Shown one piece after another: positions 35,666 to 44,486 of a stretch of 64,000 nucleotides of DNA (positions within the stretch are counted from its first letter, which is position 1; each line of letters begins with the position of its first letter). Under the pieces are notes generated by a model. The model made no database searches and was not told where the DNA came from. It worked only from the letters and a program-made list of their open reading frames with translations. Source of the stretch: RPQJ01 sp044226195 (GTDB taxonomy: Bacteria > Pseudomonadota > Gammaproteobacteria > Steroidobacterales > Steroidobacteraceae); NCBI GenBank assembly GCA_044226195.1, contig JBGAHO010000004.1, positions 1 through 64,000 of the forward strand, given 5' to 3'. The position numbers were made by a program, and so were the translations under genes.

Positions 35666-36658
35666 GTGATCCTCCTCGGTCCGTACCGGCTGGAAGGCCG
35701 CGCGGTGCTCGCCCCGATGGCGGGCGTCACGGACTTGCCGTTCCGCCGGCTCTGCCGCCGCCTCGGCGCGGCGCTGGCCGCGGGCGAGATGCTCTCCGCC
35801 GATCCGCGCCTGTGGAACACGCGCGAATCGCAGCGTCGGCGCGATCACTCGGACGAGCCCGAGCCCCGCGTCGTGCAGATCGCCGGCGGCGATCCCGGGA
35901 CGATGGCGGATGCCGCGCGCCGCAACGTCGATGCGGGCGCGCAGATCATCGACATCAACATGGGCTGTCCGGCGAAGAAGGTCTGCCACAAGGAGGCGGG
36001 CTCGGCACTGCTGCGCGACGAGCCACTGGTGGCGGACATCCTCGATGCGACGGTGCGCGCGGTCGACGTGCCGGTGACGCTCAAGATCCGCACGGGTTGG
36101 GATCCCGCCTCGCGCAACGCCGTGCGCATCGCGCGGCTCGCCGAGGACGCCGGCATCCAGGCGCTCGCGGTGCACGGTCGCACGCGCGCGTGCCGGTTCC
36201 ACGGCGACGTCGAGTACGGGACGATCGCCGAAGTCAAGCGCGCGGTGCGGATTCCGGTGTTCGCGAATGGCGACATCGATTCGCCGGAGAAGGCGGTGCG
36301 CGTGCTGCGCGAGACCGGCGCGGACGGCGTGATGATCGGCCGCGCGGCGCAGGGCCGGCCGTGGATCTTCCGCGAAATCGCGGCGCTACTGGCGGGCCTT
36401 GCTGCGCCGCAACCTCCGACACCCGCCGAGGTGCGTGATATCATGCTCGCCCATTTGCGCGATTTGTACGACTTCTACGGCCCGGAGCCGGGAGCCAGAA
36501 TCGCGCGCAAGCACATTGGGTGGTATTGCACGGAACGCCCGAACGTCGCGGCGTTTCGCGGGACCGTCATGCAGGTGACCAGCGCCGAACAGCAACTGGC
36601 GATGGTACGCGACTACTTCGACGCGCTCATCGAAGCGCCGGCGGCGGTGGCGGCCTGA
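35666..36658 (+). CDS. dusB: tRNA dihydrouridine synthase B
   Basis: The 330-residue flavoenzyme reduces uridine to dihydrouridine in the D-loop of tRNA. It shows LAPMAGVTDLPFRRLCRRLG, QIAGGDPGTMADAAR, the FMN and catalytic-Cys region DINMGCPAKKVCHKEAGSAL, VHGRTRACRFHGDVEY and DGVMIGRAAQGRPWIFREI. The start is a GTG at 35666, eight bp after the previous stop. It is followed by fis, the classical dusB-fis operon. Confidence 0.97.
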   Translation: MILLGPYRLEGRAVLAPMAGVTDLPFRRLCRRLGAALAAGEMLSADPRLWNTRESQRRRDHSDEPEPRVVQIAGGDPGTMADAARRNVDAGAQIIDINMGCPAKKVCHKEAGSALLRDEPLVADILDATVRAVDVPVTLKIRTGWDPASRNAVRIARLAEDAGIQALAVHGRTRACRFHGDVEYGTIAEVKRAVRIPVFANGDIDSPEKAVRVLRETGADGVMIGRAAQGRPWIFREIAALLAGLAAPQPPTPAEVRDIMLAHLRDLYDFYGPEPGARIARKHIGWYCTERPNVAAFRGTVMQVTSAEQQLAMVRDYFDALIEAPAAVAA

Positions 36659-36695
36659 CGGGTGGAAGGACACGAGAGCGAGGACGATCGCGCGC

Positions 36696-36995
36696 ATGGC
36701 GCCCCGCAAGAAGACCCGCACCCGCCGCGAGCCGAAGCCGGCCGCGCCGACCAACGGCCGCAGCGTGCCGCTGCGCTCGCTGACCGAGCAGGCGCTCGAC
36801 AGCTACTTCACCAGCCTCAACGGGCACGCGCCCGGGCACCTCTACGACCTCGTCCTGCGCGAGGTGGAGGAGCCGCTGTTCCGCGCGGTGCTCGACTATT
36901 CCGAAGGCAACCAGAGCCGCGCCGCGGACATCCTCGGCATCAACCGCGGCACGCTGCGCAAGAAGCTCAAGGTGTACGGCATCGCGAGCAGCTGA
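36696..36995 (+). CDS. fis: Fis family nucleoid protein
   Basis: The 99-residue protein contains the Fis C-terminal helix-turn-helix: EPLFRAVLDYSEGNQSRAADILGINRGTLRKKLKVYGI. The N-terminal 25 residues are basic and Pro-rich. Fis bends DNA and regulates growth-phase genes and recombination. The dusB-fis-purH context supports the assignment over an NtrC-type activator fragment. The operon position implies growth-rate control through upstream promoters that are not visible within dusB. Confidence 0.95.
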   Translation: MAPRKKTRTRREPKPAAPTNGRSVPLRSLTEQALDSYFTSLNGHAPGHLYDLVLREVEEPLFRAVLDYSEGNQSRAADILGINRGTLRKKLKVYGIASS

Positions 36996-37022
36996 GTCCC
37001 CCGGCCACGAGGTTTGCAGATC

Positions 37023-38585
37023 GTGACGAATCCCATCCGCCGCGCCCTCCTCAGTGTCTCGAACAAGGAAGGCCTGCTCGATTTCGCGCGTGAACTGCGC
37101 TCCCGCGGCATCGTGATCCTCTCGACCGGCGGCACGGCCAGCGCCCTGCGCGCGAACGGCATCGACGTCACCGACGTCTCGGCCGTCACCGGGTTCCCGG
37201 AGATCATGGACGGTCGCGTGAAGACGCTGCATCCGAAGATCCACGGCGGCCTGCTCGGCCGGCGCGGCACCGACGACGCGGTGATGCGCGAGCACGGCAT
37301 CGACGCCATCGACCTCGTCGCGGTGAACCTCTACCCGTTCGCGGCGACGATCGCGAAGCCGGGCTGCACCTTCGAGGACGCGGTCGAGAACATCGACATC
37401 GGCGGTCCGGCGATGGTGCGCGCCTCGGCGAAGAACCACGACCGCGTCGCGATCGTGGTCGACCCGCTCGACTACGGCACGGTGCTCGCGGAGATGGACC
37501 GCCACGAGGGCGGCGTGTCCGCCGAGACGCGGCTGCGCCTCGCGACCAAGGCCTTCTCGCACACCGCGCAGTACGACGCGATGGTCGCCGCCTACCTCGA
37601 CAAGGCGGCCCGCCCGTCGGTCGGCGAATTCCCCGAGCTGCTGTCGATGCAGTACCGCAAGCGGCTCGACCTGCGCTACGGCGAGAATCCGCACCAGCAG
37701 GCGGCGTTCTACGTCGCGAGCGACGCGCAGGGCGCGAGCGTCGGCGCGGCCTCGCAGCTGCAGGGCAAGGAACTGTCGTTCAACAACATCGCCGATGCCG
37801 ACACCGCCTTCGAGTGCGTGCGGCAGTTCGACGAGCCGGCGTGCGTCATCGTCAAGCACGCGAACCCCTGCGGCGTGGCGGTGTCGGCGGGCATCCGCGA
37901 GGCGTACGACCGCGCGTATCGCACGGACCCGACCTCCGCGTTCGGCGGCATCATCGCGTTCAACCGCGAACTGGACGGCGCGACGGCCGCGGCCATCGTC
38001 GAACGCCAGTTCGTCGAGGTGATCATCGCCCCGGCGGTCGATGCCGCCGCGCGCGAGGCCTGCGCCCGCAAGGAAGGCGTGCGCCTGCTGGTGACCGGCA
38101 GCATGGCGGCCAGCAATTCGCGCTTCGAGGTGCGCAGCGTCAATGGCGGCCTGCTGCTGCAGACGCGCGACCTCGGCATGGTGAGCCCGGCCGAGCTCAA
38201 GGTCGTGACCAAGCGCGCGCCCTCGGACGCCGAGCTCGCCGACCTCCTGTTCGCCTGGCAGGTCTGCAAGTACGTGAAGTCGAACGCCATCATCTTCGTG
38301 AAGGACCGCATGACGGTCGGCGTGGGCGCCGGCCAGATGAGTCGCGTCTACAGCACGCGCATCGGCGCCATGAAGGCGCGCGACGAGGGCCTCGACACGA
38401 AGGGCTCCGTGGTGGCCTCCGACGCGTTCTTCCCGTTCCGCGACGGCCTCGATGCCGCCGCCGAGCACGGCATCACCGCCGTGATCCAGCCGGGCGGCTC
38501 GAAGCGCGACGCCGAGGTGATCGCGGCCGCCGACGAGCACGGCATCGCGATGGTGTTCACCGGCATGCGCCATTTTCGGCACTGA
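37023..38585 (+). CDS. purH: Bifunctional AICAR formyltransferase/IMP cyclohydrolase
   Basis: The 520-residue enzyme carries out the last two steps of IMP synthesis. The N-terminal IMP cyclohydrolase (RRALLSVSNKEGLLDFARELRSRG, VKTLHPKIHGGLLGRR) and the C-terminal AICAR transformylase (LRYGENPHQQAAFY, KHANPCGVAV, DPTSAFGGIIAFN, SDAFFPFRDGLD, QPGGSKRD) are complete. GTG at 37023 lies ten nt after GAGG and gives the family start TNPIRRALL; a TTG three codons upstream is too close to the ribosome-binding site. purD follows after seven bases. Confidence 0.98.
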   Translation: MTNPIRRALLSVSNKEGLLDFARELRSRGIVILSTGGTASALRANGIDVTDVSAVTGFPEIMDGRVKTLHPKIHGGLLGRRGTDDAVMREHGIDAIDLVAVNLYPFAATIAKPGCTFEDAVENIDIGGPAMVRASAKNHDRVAIVVDPLDYGTVLAEMDRHEGGVSAETRLRLATKAFSHTAQYDAMVAAYLDKAARPSVGEFPELLSMQYRKRLDLRYGENPHQQAAFYVASDAQGASVGAASQLQGKELSFNNIADADTAFECVRQFDEPACVIVKHANPCGVAVSAGIREAYDRAYRTDPTSAFGGIIAFNRELDGATAAAIVERQFVEVIIAPAVDAAAREACARKEGVRLLVTGSMAASNSRFEVRSVNGGLLLQTRDLGMVSPAELKVVTKRAPSDAELADLLFAWQVCKYVKSNAIIFVKDRMTVGVGAGQMSRVYSTRIGAMKARDEGLDTKGSVVASDAFFPFRDGLDAAAEHGITAVIQPGGSKRDAEVIAAADEHGIAMVFTGMRHFRH

Positions 38586-38592
38586 GCGCCGC

Positions 38593-39876
38593 ATGAAGGT
38601 CCTCGTCGTCGGAGGCGGTGGACGCGAGCACGCACTCGCGTGGAAGGTCGCCCAGTCGCCGCGCGTCACGCAGGTGTACGTCGCGCCGGGCAACGCGGGA
38701 ACGGCGCTCGAGCCGCGGGCCGAGAACGTCGAGATCGCCGCGGACGACGTGCCCGCGCTGCTGCGCTTCGCGGAGCGGCACAAGGTCGACCTCACGATCG
38801 TCGGCCCCGAGGCGCCGCTGGTGATCGGCATCGTCGACGCCTTCCAGGCGGCCGGACTGCGTTGCTTCGGCCCGTCGAAGGCCTGCGCGCGCCTCGAGGG
38901 CTCGAAGGCCTTCACCAAGGACTTCCTGAAGCGGCACGGCATCCCCACCGCGGCGTACGGCACCTTCACGCGCGCGACGTTCGACGCCGCCTGGGTGCGG
39001 GCCCAGAAGGCGCCGCTGGTCGTGAAGGCAGACGGCCTCGCGGCCGGCAAGGGCGTGGTGATCTGCGCGACCACCGACGAGGCCGTGGCCACCGCCGAGG
39101 ACATGTTCGCCGGCCGCTTCGGCCCGGCCGGGGACACCGTGGTCGTGGAGGAATTCCTCGAAGGCGAGGAAGCGAGTTTCATCGCGATGGTGGACGGCGC
39201 GCACGTGCTGCCGCTCGCCACCTCGCAGGACCACAAGCGCCGCGACGACGGCGACCTTGGCCCGAACACGGGCGGCATGGGCGCCTATTCGCCGGCACCG
39301 GTGGTCACGCCGCGCGTGCACGAGCGCGTGATGAACGAGGTGATGTGGCCCACCGTGCGCGCGCTGGCCGCCGAGGGCACGCCGTACACGGGCTTCCTGT
39401 ATGCCGGCCTGATGATCGACGAGCACGGCGCGCCGAAGGTGCTGGAGTTCAACTGCCGGTTCGGCGACCCCGAGACGCAGCCGATCCTGAGCCGCCTGCG
39501 CACCGACCTGACCGTGCTGTGCGAGGCGGCCCTCGACGGCAAGCTCGAGCAGCAGGACATCGAGTGGGATCCGCGTGCGGCGGTCGGCGTCGTGCTCGCG
39601 GCGGGCGGCTATCCCGACACGGTGCGCAAGGGCGACATCATCTTCGGGCTGGACGCCGCGGCCGACATGCCGGGCAAAGTGTTCCATGCGGGCACCGCCC
39701 GCCTCGGCCGCGACATCGTCACGCACGGCGGGCGCGTGCTGTGCGCCGTGGGACTCGGCGGCACCGTGCGCTCGGCGCAGGAGCAGGCCTACGAACTGGT
39801 CAATGCCATCCACTGGGACGGCATGCAGTACCGCAAGGACATCGGCTACCGCGCCATCCTCCGCGAGAGAAAATAG
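38593..39876 (+). CDS. purD: Phosphoribosylamine-glycine ligase
   Basis: The 427-residue ATP-grasp enzyme makes glycinamide ribonucleotide, the second step of purine synthesis. It has MKVLVVGGGGREHALAWK, IVGPEAPLVIGIVDAF, KADGLAAGKGVVIC, VEEFLEGEEASFIAMVDG, QDHKRRDDGDLGPNTGGMGAYSP split over two motifs, and EFNCRFGDPETQ. The stop codon's G is the first base of the second REP-like palindrome, so the transcript probably ends there. Confidence 0.98.
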   Translation: MKVLVVGGGGREHALAWKVAQSPRVTQVYVAPGNAGTALEPRAENVEIAADDVPALLRFAERHKVDLTIVGPEAPLVIGIVDAFQAAGLRCFGPSKACARLEGSKAFTKDFLKRHGIPTAAYGTFTRATFDAAWVRAQKAPLVVKADGLAAGKGVVICATTDEAVATAEDMFAGRFGPAGDTVVVEEFLEGEEASFIAMVDGAHVLPLATSQDHKRRDDGDLGPNTGGMGAYSPAPVVTPRVHERVMNEVMWPTVRALAAEGTPYTGFLYAGLMIDEHGAPKVLEFNCRFGDPETQPILSRLRTDLTVLCEAALDGKLEQQDIEWDPRAAVGVVLAAGGYPDTVRKGDIIFGLDAAADMPGKVFHAGTARLGRDIVTHGGRVLCAVGLGGTVRSAQEQAYELVNAIHWDGMQYRKDIGYRAILRERK

Positions 39877-39950
39877 GGGACATTCCTCTTTTTCGACGGG
39901 GACTGTCCCGAGCGGGGACTGTCGGATCCTCGAAAAAGAGGAATGTCCCC
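39876..39950. repeat. REP-like palindrome, copy 2 (compound)
   Basis: Outer arms at 39876-39896 and 39930-39950 are perfect 21-bp inverted repeats; their first 18 bases equal those of the copy at 20200-20244. The 33-bp centre contains two direct copies of GGGGACTGTC (39898-39907 and 39914-39923), one inside a GGGACTGTCCC near-palindrome, so the element is a nested version of copy 1. It starts in the purD stop codon and ends 12 bp before the converging EamA stop. A terminator or mRNA stabiliser role is likely from position and strength. Confidence 0.9.
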
Positions 39951-39962
39951 TGTTTCCGGGCC

Positions 39963-40835
39963 CTATTGCGCTGGCCGGCTGCGTTCGCGGTGGATGATGT
40001 AGAGGCCGGCGCCGATCACGACCGAGCCGCCGACCAGCGTGACGCCCGACGGCAGCACGTGCCAGATCACGAGGTCGAGGATCACGCCCCACACCAGCGC
40101 GGTGTACTCGAAGGGCGTGATGACGGACGCGGGGGCATGCCGGAAAGCCGTCGTGATGAGCCCTTGCGCAATGGCACCGGTCAGTCCGACACCGAGCATG
40201 TAGGGCCAATCGGAGAGCTGCAGCGGCACCCAGCCCGGAATCGCCAGCAGGCCCGCCCCGACGCTGAGCAGCAACGCGAAGGAGAACACCATGCTCTCCG
40301 TCGTGTCGGTCTGCGCAAGCCGGCGCAGCGTGATCACCGACAGCGCGTACATCGCGACGGCCACCAGCGCCGCCAGCGTGCCCGCGAGGCCCCACTGGGA
40401 ATCGGCCGGTCGCAGCATCAGCAGCACGCCGGCGAGGCCGACGCCGATCGCGATCCACTGCGAGCGCGCCACCTTCTCGCCGAGCATCGGCACGGCCAGT
40501 GCCGCGACGACCAGCGGCGCGCACATGAAGATCGAGTAGGTGGCCGTGATGGACGTCGCCCTCACGGCATACACGAAGGCGGTCAGCATCACGACCGCCA
40601 TCGCGCCGCGCACCAGGTGCAAGGGCACGTTGACCGGCCTCAGGCGCCTGAGGCGTCCCCGCGCCAGCACGGGCACGACCACGAACGGCACCGAGAGCAG
40701 GCCGCGCAGGAACGCCACCTGCAGCGGCGGGTAGTGCTCGGACAACAGCTTGAGCTGCGCGTCCATCAGCGAGAACAGCGCCACGGCCGTGACCATGGCG
40801 GTGATCCCGCGGACGTTTTCGGACGAGCTCGTCAG
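39963..40835 (-). CDS. EamA/DMT family transporter, possible CTG start
   Basis: The protein has ten membrane helices in two EamA repeats (ALFSLMDAQLKLLSEHYPPLQVAFLRG at the start; TGAIAQGLITTAFRHAPASVITPFEYTALVWG in the second half). The first conventional start is ATG at 40796 (277 residues), but the frame stays open upstream and encodes SENVRGITAM, which looks like the usual cytoplasmic lead-in of this family. A CTG at 40835 overlaps the rho stop (CTGA), and GAGG lies ten nt before it, suggesting a 290-residue product coupled to rho. The substrate is unknown. Confidence 0.85.
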   Translation of the reverse strand: MTSSSENVRGITAMVTAVALFSLMDAQLKLLSEHYPPLQVAFLRGLLSVPFVVVPVLARGRLRRLRPVNVPLHLVRGAMAVVMLTAFVYAVRATSITATYSIFMCAPLVVAALAVPMLGEKVARSQWIAIGVGLAGVLLMLRPADSQWGLAGTLAALVAVAMYALSVITLRRLAQTDTTESMVFSFALLLSVGAGLLAIPGWVPLQLSDWPYMLGVGLTGAIAQGLITTAFRHAPASVITPFEYTALVWGVILDLVIWHVLPSGVTLVGGSVVIGAGLYIIHRERSRPAQ

Positions 40836-42277
40836 CGCTTCATCGCCTCGAAGAACTCGCCGTTGGTCTTGGTGTCCCGCATCTTGTCGATGAGGAACTC
40901 CGCGGCCGCCAGCTCGTCCATCGGATGCAGCAGCTTGCGCAGGATCCAGATCTTCTGCAGCTCGTCCGACGAGGTGATGAGTTCCTCGCGACGCGTGCCC
41001 GAGCGGTTGATGTTGAACGCCGGGTAGACGCGCTTCTCGGCGATGCGGCGATCCAGGTGGATTTCGCTGTTGCCGGTGCCCTTGAACTCTTCGTAGATCA
41101 CGTCGTCCATGCGCGAACCGGTGTCGATCAGCGCGGTGGCGAGGATCGTGAGCGAGCCGCCTTCCTCGATGTTGCGCGCCGCGCCGAAGAAGCGCTTCGG
41201 CCGCTGCAGCGCGTTCGCGTCCACGCCGCCCGTCAGCACCTTGCCGGAACTCGGCACCACGGTGTTGTAGGCGCGCGCGAGGCGCGTGATCGAGTCGAGC
41301 AGGATCACCACGTCCTTCTTGTGCTCGACGAGCCGCTTGGCCTTCTCGATGACCATCTCGGCCACCTGCACGTGCCGGCTCGCGGGCTCGTCGAACGTCG
41401 ACGACACCACCTCGCCGCGCACCGTGCGCGTCATCTCGGTGACTTCCTCGGGCCGCTCGTCGATGAGCAGCACGATCAGGTACACCTCGGGGTGGTTGCC
41501 GGTGATCGAGTTGGCGATGTTCTGCAGCAGCATCGTCTTGCCGGCCTTCGGCGGCGAGACGATCAGGCCGCGCTGGCCTTTGCCGAGCGGCGCGATCAGG
41601 TCGATCATGCGCGCGGTGAGGTCCTCGGTGCTGCCCGTGCCGCGCTCGAGCTTGAAGCGGCGGGTCGGGTGCAGCGGCGTGAGGTTCTCGAACAGGACCT
41701 TGCTGCGGGCGTTCTCCGGCGAATCGAAATTGATCTGGCCGACCTTGAGGAGCGCGAAGTAGCGCTCGCCGTCCTTCGGCGGACGGATGAGGCCGGAGAT
41801 CGTGTCGCCGGTGCGCAGGTTGAAGCGGCGGATCTGCGACGGGCTGATGTAGATGTCGTCCGGGCCCGCGAGGTAGGAGCCTTCGGGCGAGCGCAGGAAG
41901 CCGAAGCCGTCCTGCAGGATCTCGAGCACGCCGTCGCCGTAGATGTCCTCGCCGTTGCGCGAGTGCGCCTTGAGGATCGAGAAGATGATGTCCTGCTTGC
42001 GCGAGCGCGCCAGGTTCTCCATCCCCATCGAGGTCGCGATCTTCAGCAGTTCCGGGATCGGCTTGTGCTTCAGCTCGCTCAGGTTCATCGAGCGACGGCT
42101 GGCCTCGAGTTCGGCCGGGCTGATGACGTCGAGGTCCTCGCCGTCCATGAAATCGTCCGGCGGGAGCTCTTCCTGCCGCGGGCCGCGATTGCCGTCCGGG
42201 CCGCCACCGCCGCCGCCGCGACCGCGCTTGTTGCGCTGGCCGCCACCCCGGCCCTGGTTGCCGAGATAGCCCCTCAC
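40832..42277 (-). CDS. rho: Transcription termination factor Rho with RG-rich N terminus
   Basis: The 481-residue Rho is longer than the 419-residue E. coli protein. The canonical part begins at residue 64 (MNLSELKHKPIPELLKIATS), with the RNA-binding cold-shock domain (GFGFLRSPEGSYLAGPDDIYIS), Walker A PPKAGKTMLLQ, LLIDERPEEVTEM, Walker B VILLDSITRLARAYN and the R-loop region EEFKGTGNSEIHLDRR. The extra N terminus contains NQGRGGG and KRGRGGGGGG, then an acidic stretch. The GTG at 42277 overlaps the trxA stop as GTGA, which argues that the extension is translated. Confidence 0.96.
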   Translation of the reverse strand: MRGYLGNQGRGGGQRNKRGRGGGGGGPDGNRGPRQEELPPDDFMDGEDLDVISPAELEASRRSMNLSELKHKPIPELLKIATSMGMENLARSRKQDIIFSILKAHSRNGEDIYGDGVLEILQDGFGFLRSPEGSYLAGPDDIYISPSQIRRFNLRTGDTISGLIRPPKDGERYFALLKVGQINFDSPENARSKVLFENLTPLHPTRRFKLERGTGSTEDLTARMIDLIAPLGKGQRGLIVSPPKAGKTMLLQNIANSITGNHPEVYLIVLLIDERPEEVTEMTRTVRGEVVSSTFDEPASRHVQVAEMVIEKAKRLVEHKKDVVILLDSITRLARAYNTVVPSSGKVLTGGVDANALQRPKRFFGAARNIEEGGSLTILATALIDTGSRMDDVIYEEFKGTGNSEIHLDRRIAEKRVYPAFNINRSGTRREELITSSDELQKIWILRKLLHPMDELAAAEFLIDKMRDTKTNGEFFEAMKR

Positions 42278-42600
42278 AGCTTGCTGTCCAGGAACGCCGC
42301 GACGTCCGCCTTGCGGACCGCGCCGATCTTCTGGCCTTCGGCCTTGCCGTTCTTGAACAGGATCAGCGTGGGGATGCCCCGCACCGCGAACCGCATCGGC
42401 GTCTTCGGGTTCTCGTCGACGTTGATCTTGGCGATCGTCACCTTGCCCGTGTAGTCGCCCGCGATCTCGTCGAGGATCGGGGCGATCATCTTGCAGGGGC
42501 CGCACCATTCGGCCCAGAAATCGAGGAGCACGGGCGTCGGGGACTGGAGCACGTCCTGTTCGAAGCTGGCGTCAGTGACGTGGATGATCTGCTGGCTCAC
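42274..42600 (-). CDS. trxA: Thioredoxin 1
   Basis: The 108-residue thioredoxin has the catalytic FWAEWCGPCKMIAPILDEIA, NVDENPKTPMRFAVRGIPTL with the cis-proline and the closing GAVRKADVAAFLDSKL. It starts at a GTG with GGAGG nine nt upstream. As in enterobacteria it is directly upstream of rho, here with a four-base overlap, and divergent from rhlB. It should supply electrons to ribonucleotide reductase and, through the membrane, to DsbD. Confidence 0.98.
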   Translation of the reverse strand: MSQQIIHVTDASFEQDVLQSPTPVLLDFWAEWCGPCKMIAPILDEIAGDYTGKVTIAKINVDENPKTPMRFAVRGIPTLILFKNGKAEGQKIGAVRKADVAAFLDSKL

Positions 42601-42757
42601 CAGAGACTACCTCCGCTGGCAGGTTGGAGCGTTTTGCGCACGGTTGGGATGGGGTGTGGAGGGCTCGTGACCCGGGAACGGGTGACGGCGGGCTCCGCGT
42701 AGGGCAAACTATCGGGATTGCTGGCCGTTGAAATACATCAAGTGGGGTTGCTGTGAG

Positions 42758-42788
42758 CCGGTCTCTTGAACCGGGTCTCAGGCCCGGT
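42758..42788 (+). promoter_or_regulatory. Competing hairpins in the rhlB leader
   Basis: CCGGT (42758-42762) can pair with ACCGG (42770-42774), while the overlapping ACCGGG (42770-42775) can pair with CCCGGT (42783-42788). The stems exclude each other and lie about 105-135 bp before the rhlB ATG. The leader is unusually long for this genome. Whether it is transcribed is not known. Confidence 0.3.
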
Positions 42789-42892
42789 TGGCCGGCAAAT
42801 TCGAGGCGGGAGCGGATTGGTCCGCGATTGCGGCGTATTTGAACCCGCTTTTCGGCTTTTTGCAAGGCCGCACCTTCCACTTTCATCCAGCA

Positions 42893-44476
42893 ATGTCCGA
42901 CACACACCTCACAGACGTTTCCTTCACCCACCTCCACCTTCCCGAACCCCTCGCCCGCGGCATCGCGGATGCGGGCTTCGAACGCTGCACGCCGATCCAG
43001 GCCCAGACGCTGCCTAAAGCGCTCGCGGGCATGGACGTCGCGGGCCAGGCGCAGACCGGCACCGGCAAGACCGCCGCGTTCCTCGTCGCGATGTACGCCC
43101 ACCTGCTGCGCCACCCGCCGGGCCCCAACAAGCAGGTCAACGCAGTCCGTGCGCTGATCATCGCGCCGACGCGCGAGCTCGCCGTGCAGATCCACCACGA
43201 TGCGGAGATCCTCGGCCAGTACACGGGCCTGTCGCTCGGCCTCGCCTTCGGCGGCGTCGACTACGACAAGCAGCGCCGTGAACTCGAGCGCGGCGTCGAC
43301 GTGCTGATCGGCACGCCCGGGCGGCTCATCGACTTCTACAAGCAGCGCGTGTTCGACCTGAACGCGGTGCAGGTGCTGATCCTCGACGAAGCCGACCGGA
43401 TGTTCGACCTCGGCTTCATCGCCGACATCCGCTACATCATGCGGCGCCTGCCGGCCCCGGACCAGCGCCTCAACCTGCTGTTCTCGGCGACGCTGGCCCA
43501 GCGCGTGCTCGAGCTCGCGTTCGAGCACATGAACGATCCGGACCTCGTGCGCATCGAGCCGGACAAGATGACGGTGGACCGCGTCCGCCAGGTCATCTAC
43601 TACCCGTCGATGGAAGAGAAGCCGCGCCTGCTGGTCGGCCTGCTGCGCTCCATGGACTGCACCCGCACCATGGTGTTCGTGAACACCCGCCGCGGCGCCG
43701 ACGAGCTCGAGTCGCTGCTGAAGGCCAACGGCTTCAACGCCGAGGCGATCTCGGGCGACGTGCCGCAAAAGAAGCGGCTGCGGATGATCACGGATTTCCA
43801 CAGCGGCGAGCTCGCGATCCTGATCGGCACCGACGTCGCCTCGCGCGGCCTGCACATCCCGAACGTCACGCACGTCTTCAACTACGACCTGCCGCAGGAC
43901 CCCGAGGACTACGTGCACCGCATCGGCCGCACGGCGCGCGCGGGCGAGGAAGGCGATGCGATCAGCCTCGGCTGCGAGGACTACGTGATCACGCTGCCGG
44001 ACATCGAGGACTACATCGGCCGCAAGCTGCCGGTGGCCGCGGTCGCGCCGGAGTTGCTGGCCGAGATCACCGTGCCTCCGCGCGAGCACCGCCGCTTCCG
44101 CGGCGGCCCGGGCGGCGGTCACGGCGGTCCGCGTGGCGGCTTCTCGGGTGGCCGGGGCGGTGGCGGACGCGGTGGCCATGGCGGCGGTCGTGGCGGTCCG
44201 CGTCAGGGCGGCGGTGGCGGTCGTGGCGGCCCGCGTCACGGCGGCCCGTCGCGCCCGCATCGCGAGCCGGCCGAAGGCCAGGCCCCGGCCCCGCAGGGCA
44301 GCGCGGTGGCCGCGCCGACGGCGGACGGCCAGGGCACCGCTCACGCGGGGGACGGCGCAGCGCCGGCCAAGCGGCGGCGACGGCGAGGTGGCCGCGGCCG
44401 CTCCGGCGGCGGCGCGCAGGGTGGACCGCAGGGCGGCGCCCCGTCCGGCGGCGAATCGCCCCCTCCGCAGGACTGA
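42893..44476 (+). CDS. rhlB: DEAD-box RNA helicase RhlB with RGG-rich tail
   Basis: The 527-residue helicase has the Q motif (FERCTPIQAQTLP), Walker A AQTGTGKTAAF, PTRELAVQI, GTPGRL, DEAD in LILDEADRMFDLGF, SAT and the C-terminal HRIGRTARAG. Position opposite trxA-rho is the conserved rhlB site; E. coli RhlB is the degradosome helicase. From about residue 400 it carries a long Gly/Arg/His tail (repeated GGRGG and GGPR units) ending in an Ala/Pro/Gly linker, likely RNA-binding and disordered. The ATG at 42893 was chosen since upstream in-frame residues are not conserved. Confidence 0.95.
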   Translation: MSDTHLTDVSFTHLHLPEPLARGIADAGFERCTPIQAQTLPKALAGMDVAGQAQTGTGKTAAFLVAMYAHLLRHPPGPNKQVNAVRALIIAPTRELAVQIHHDAEILGQYTGLSLGLAFGGVDYDKQRRELERGVDVLIGTPGRLIDFYKQRVFDLNAVQVLILDEADRMFDLGFIADIRYIMRRLPAPDQRLNLLFSATLAQRVLELAFEHMNDPDLVRIEPDKMTVDRVRQVIYYPSMEEKPRLLVGLLRSMDCTRTMVFVNTRRGADELESLLKANGFNAEAISGDVPQKKRLRMITDFHSGELAILIGTDVASRGLHIPNVTHVFNYDLPQDPEDYVHRIGRTARAGEEGDAISLGCEDYVITLPDIEDYIGRKLPVAAVAPELLAEITVPPREHRRFRGGPGGGHGGPRGGFSGGRGGGGRGGHGGGRGGPRQGGGGGRGGPRHGGPSRPHREPAEGQAPAPQGSAVAAPTADGQGTAHAGDGAAPAKRRRRRGGRGRSGGGAQGGPQGGAPSGGESPPPQD

Positions 44477-44486
44477 GCCGGCCCGC

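Noticed and set aside
44090..44460. Possible DNA repeat array in the rhlB 3' end
   Set aside because: Periodicity comes from RGG-type codons; units are irregular and in frame, so it is neither CRISPR nor a satellite.
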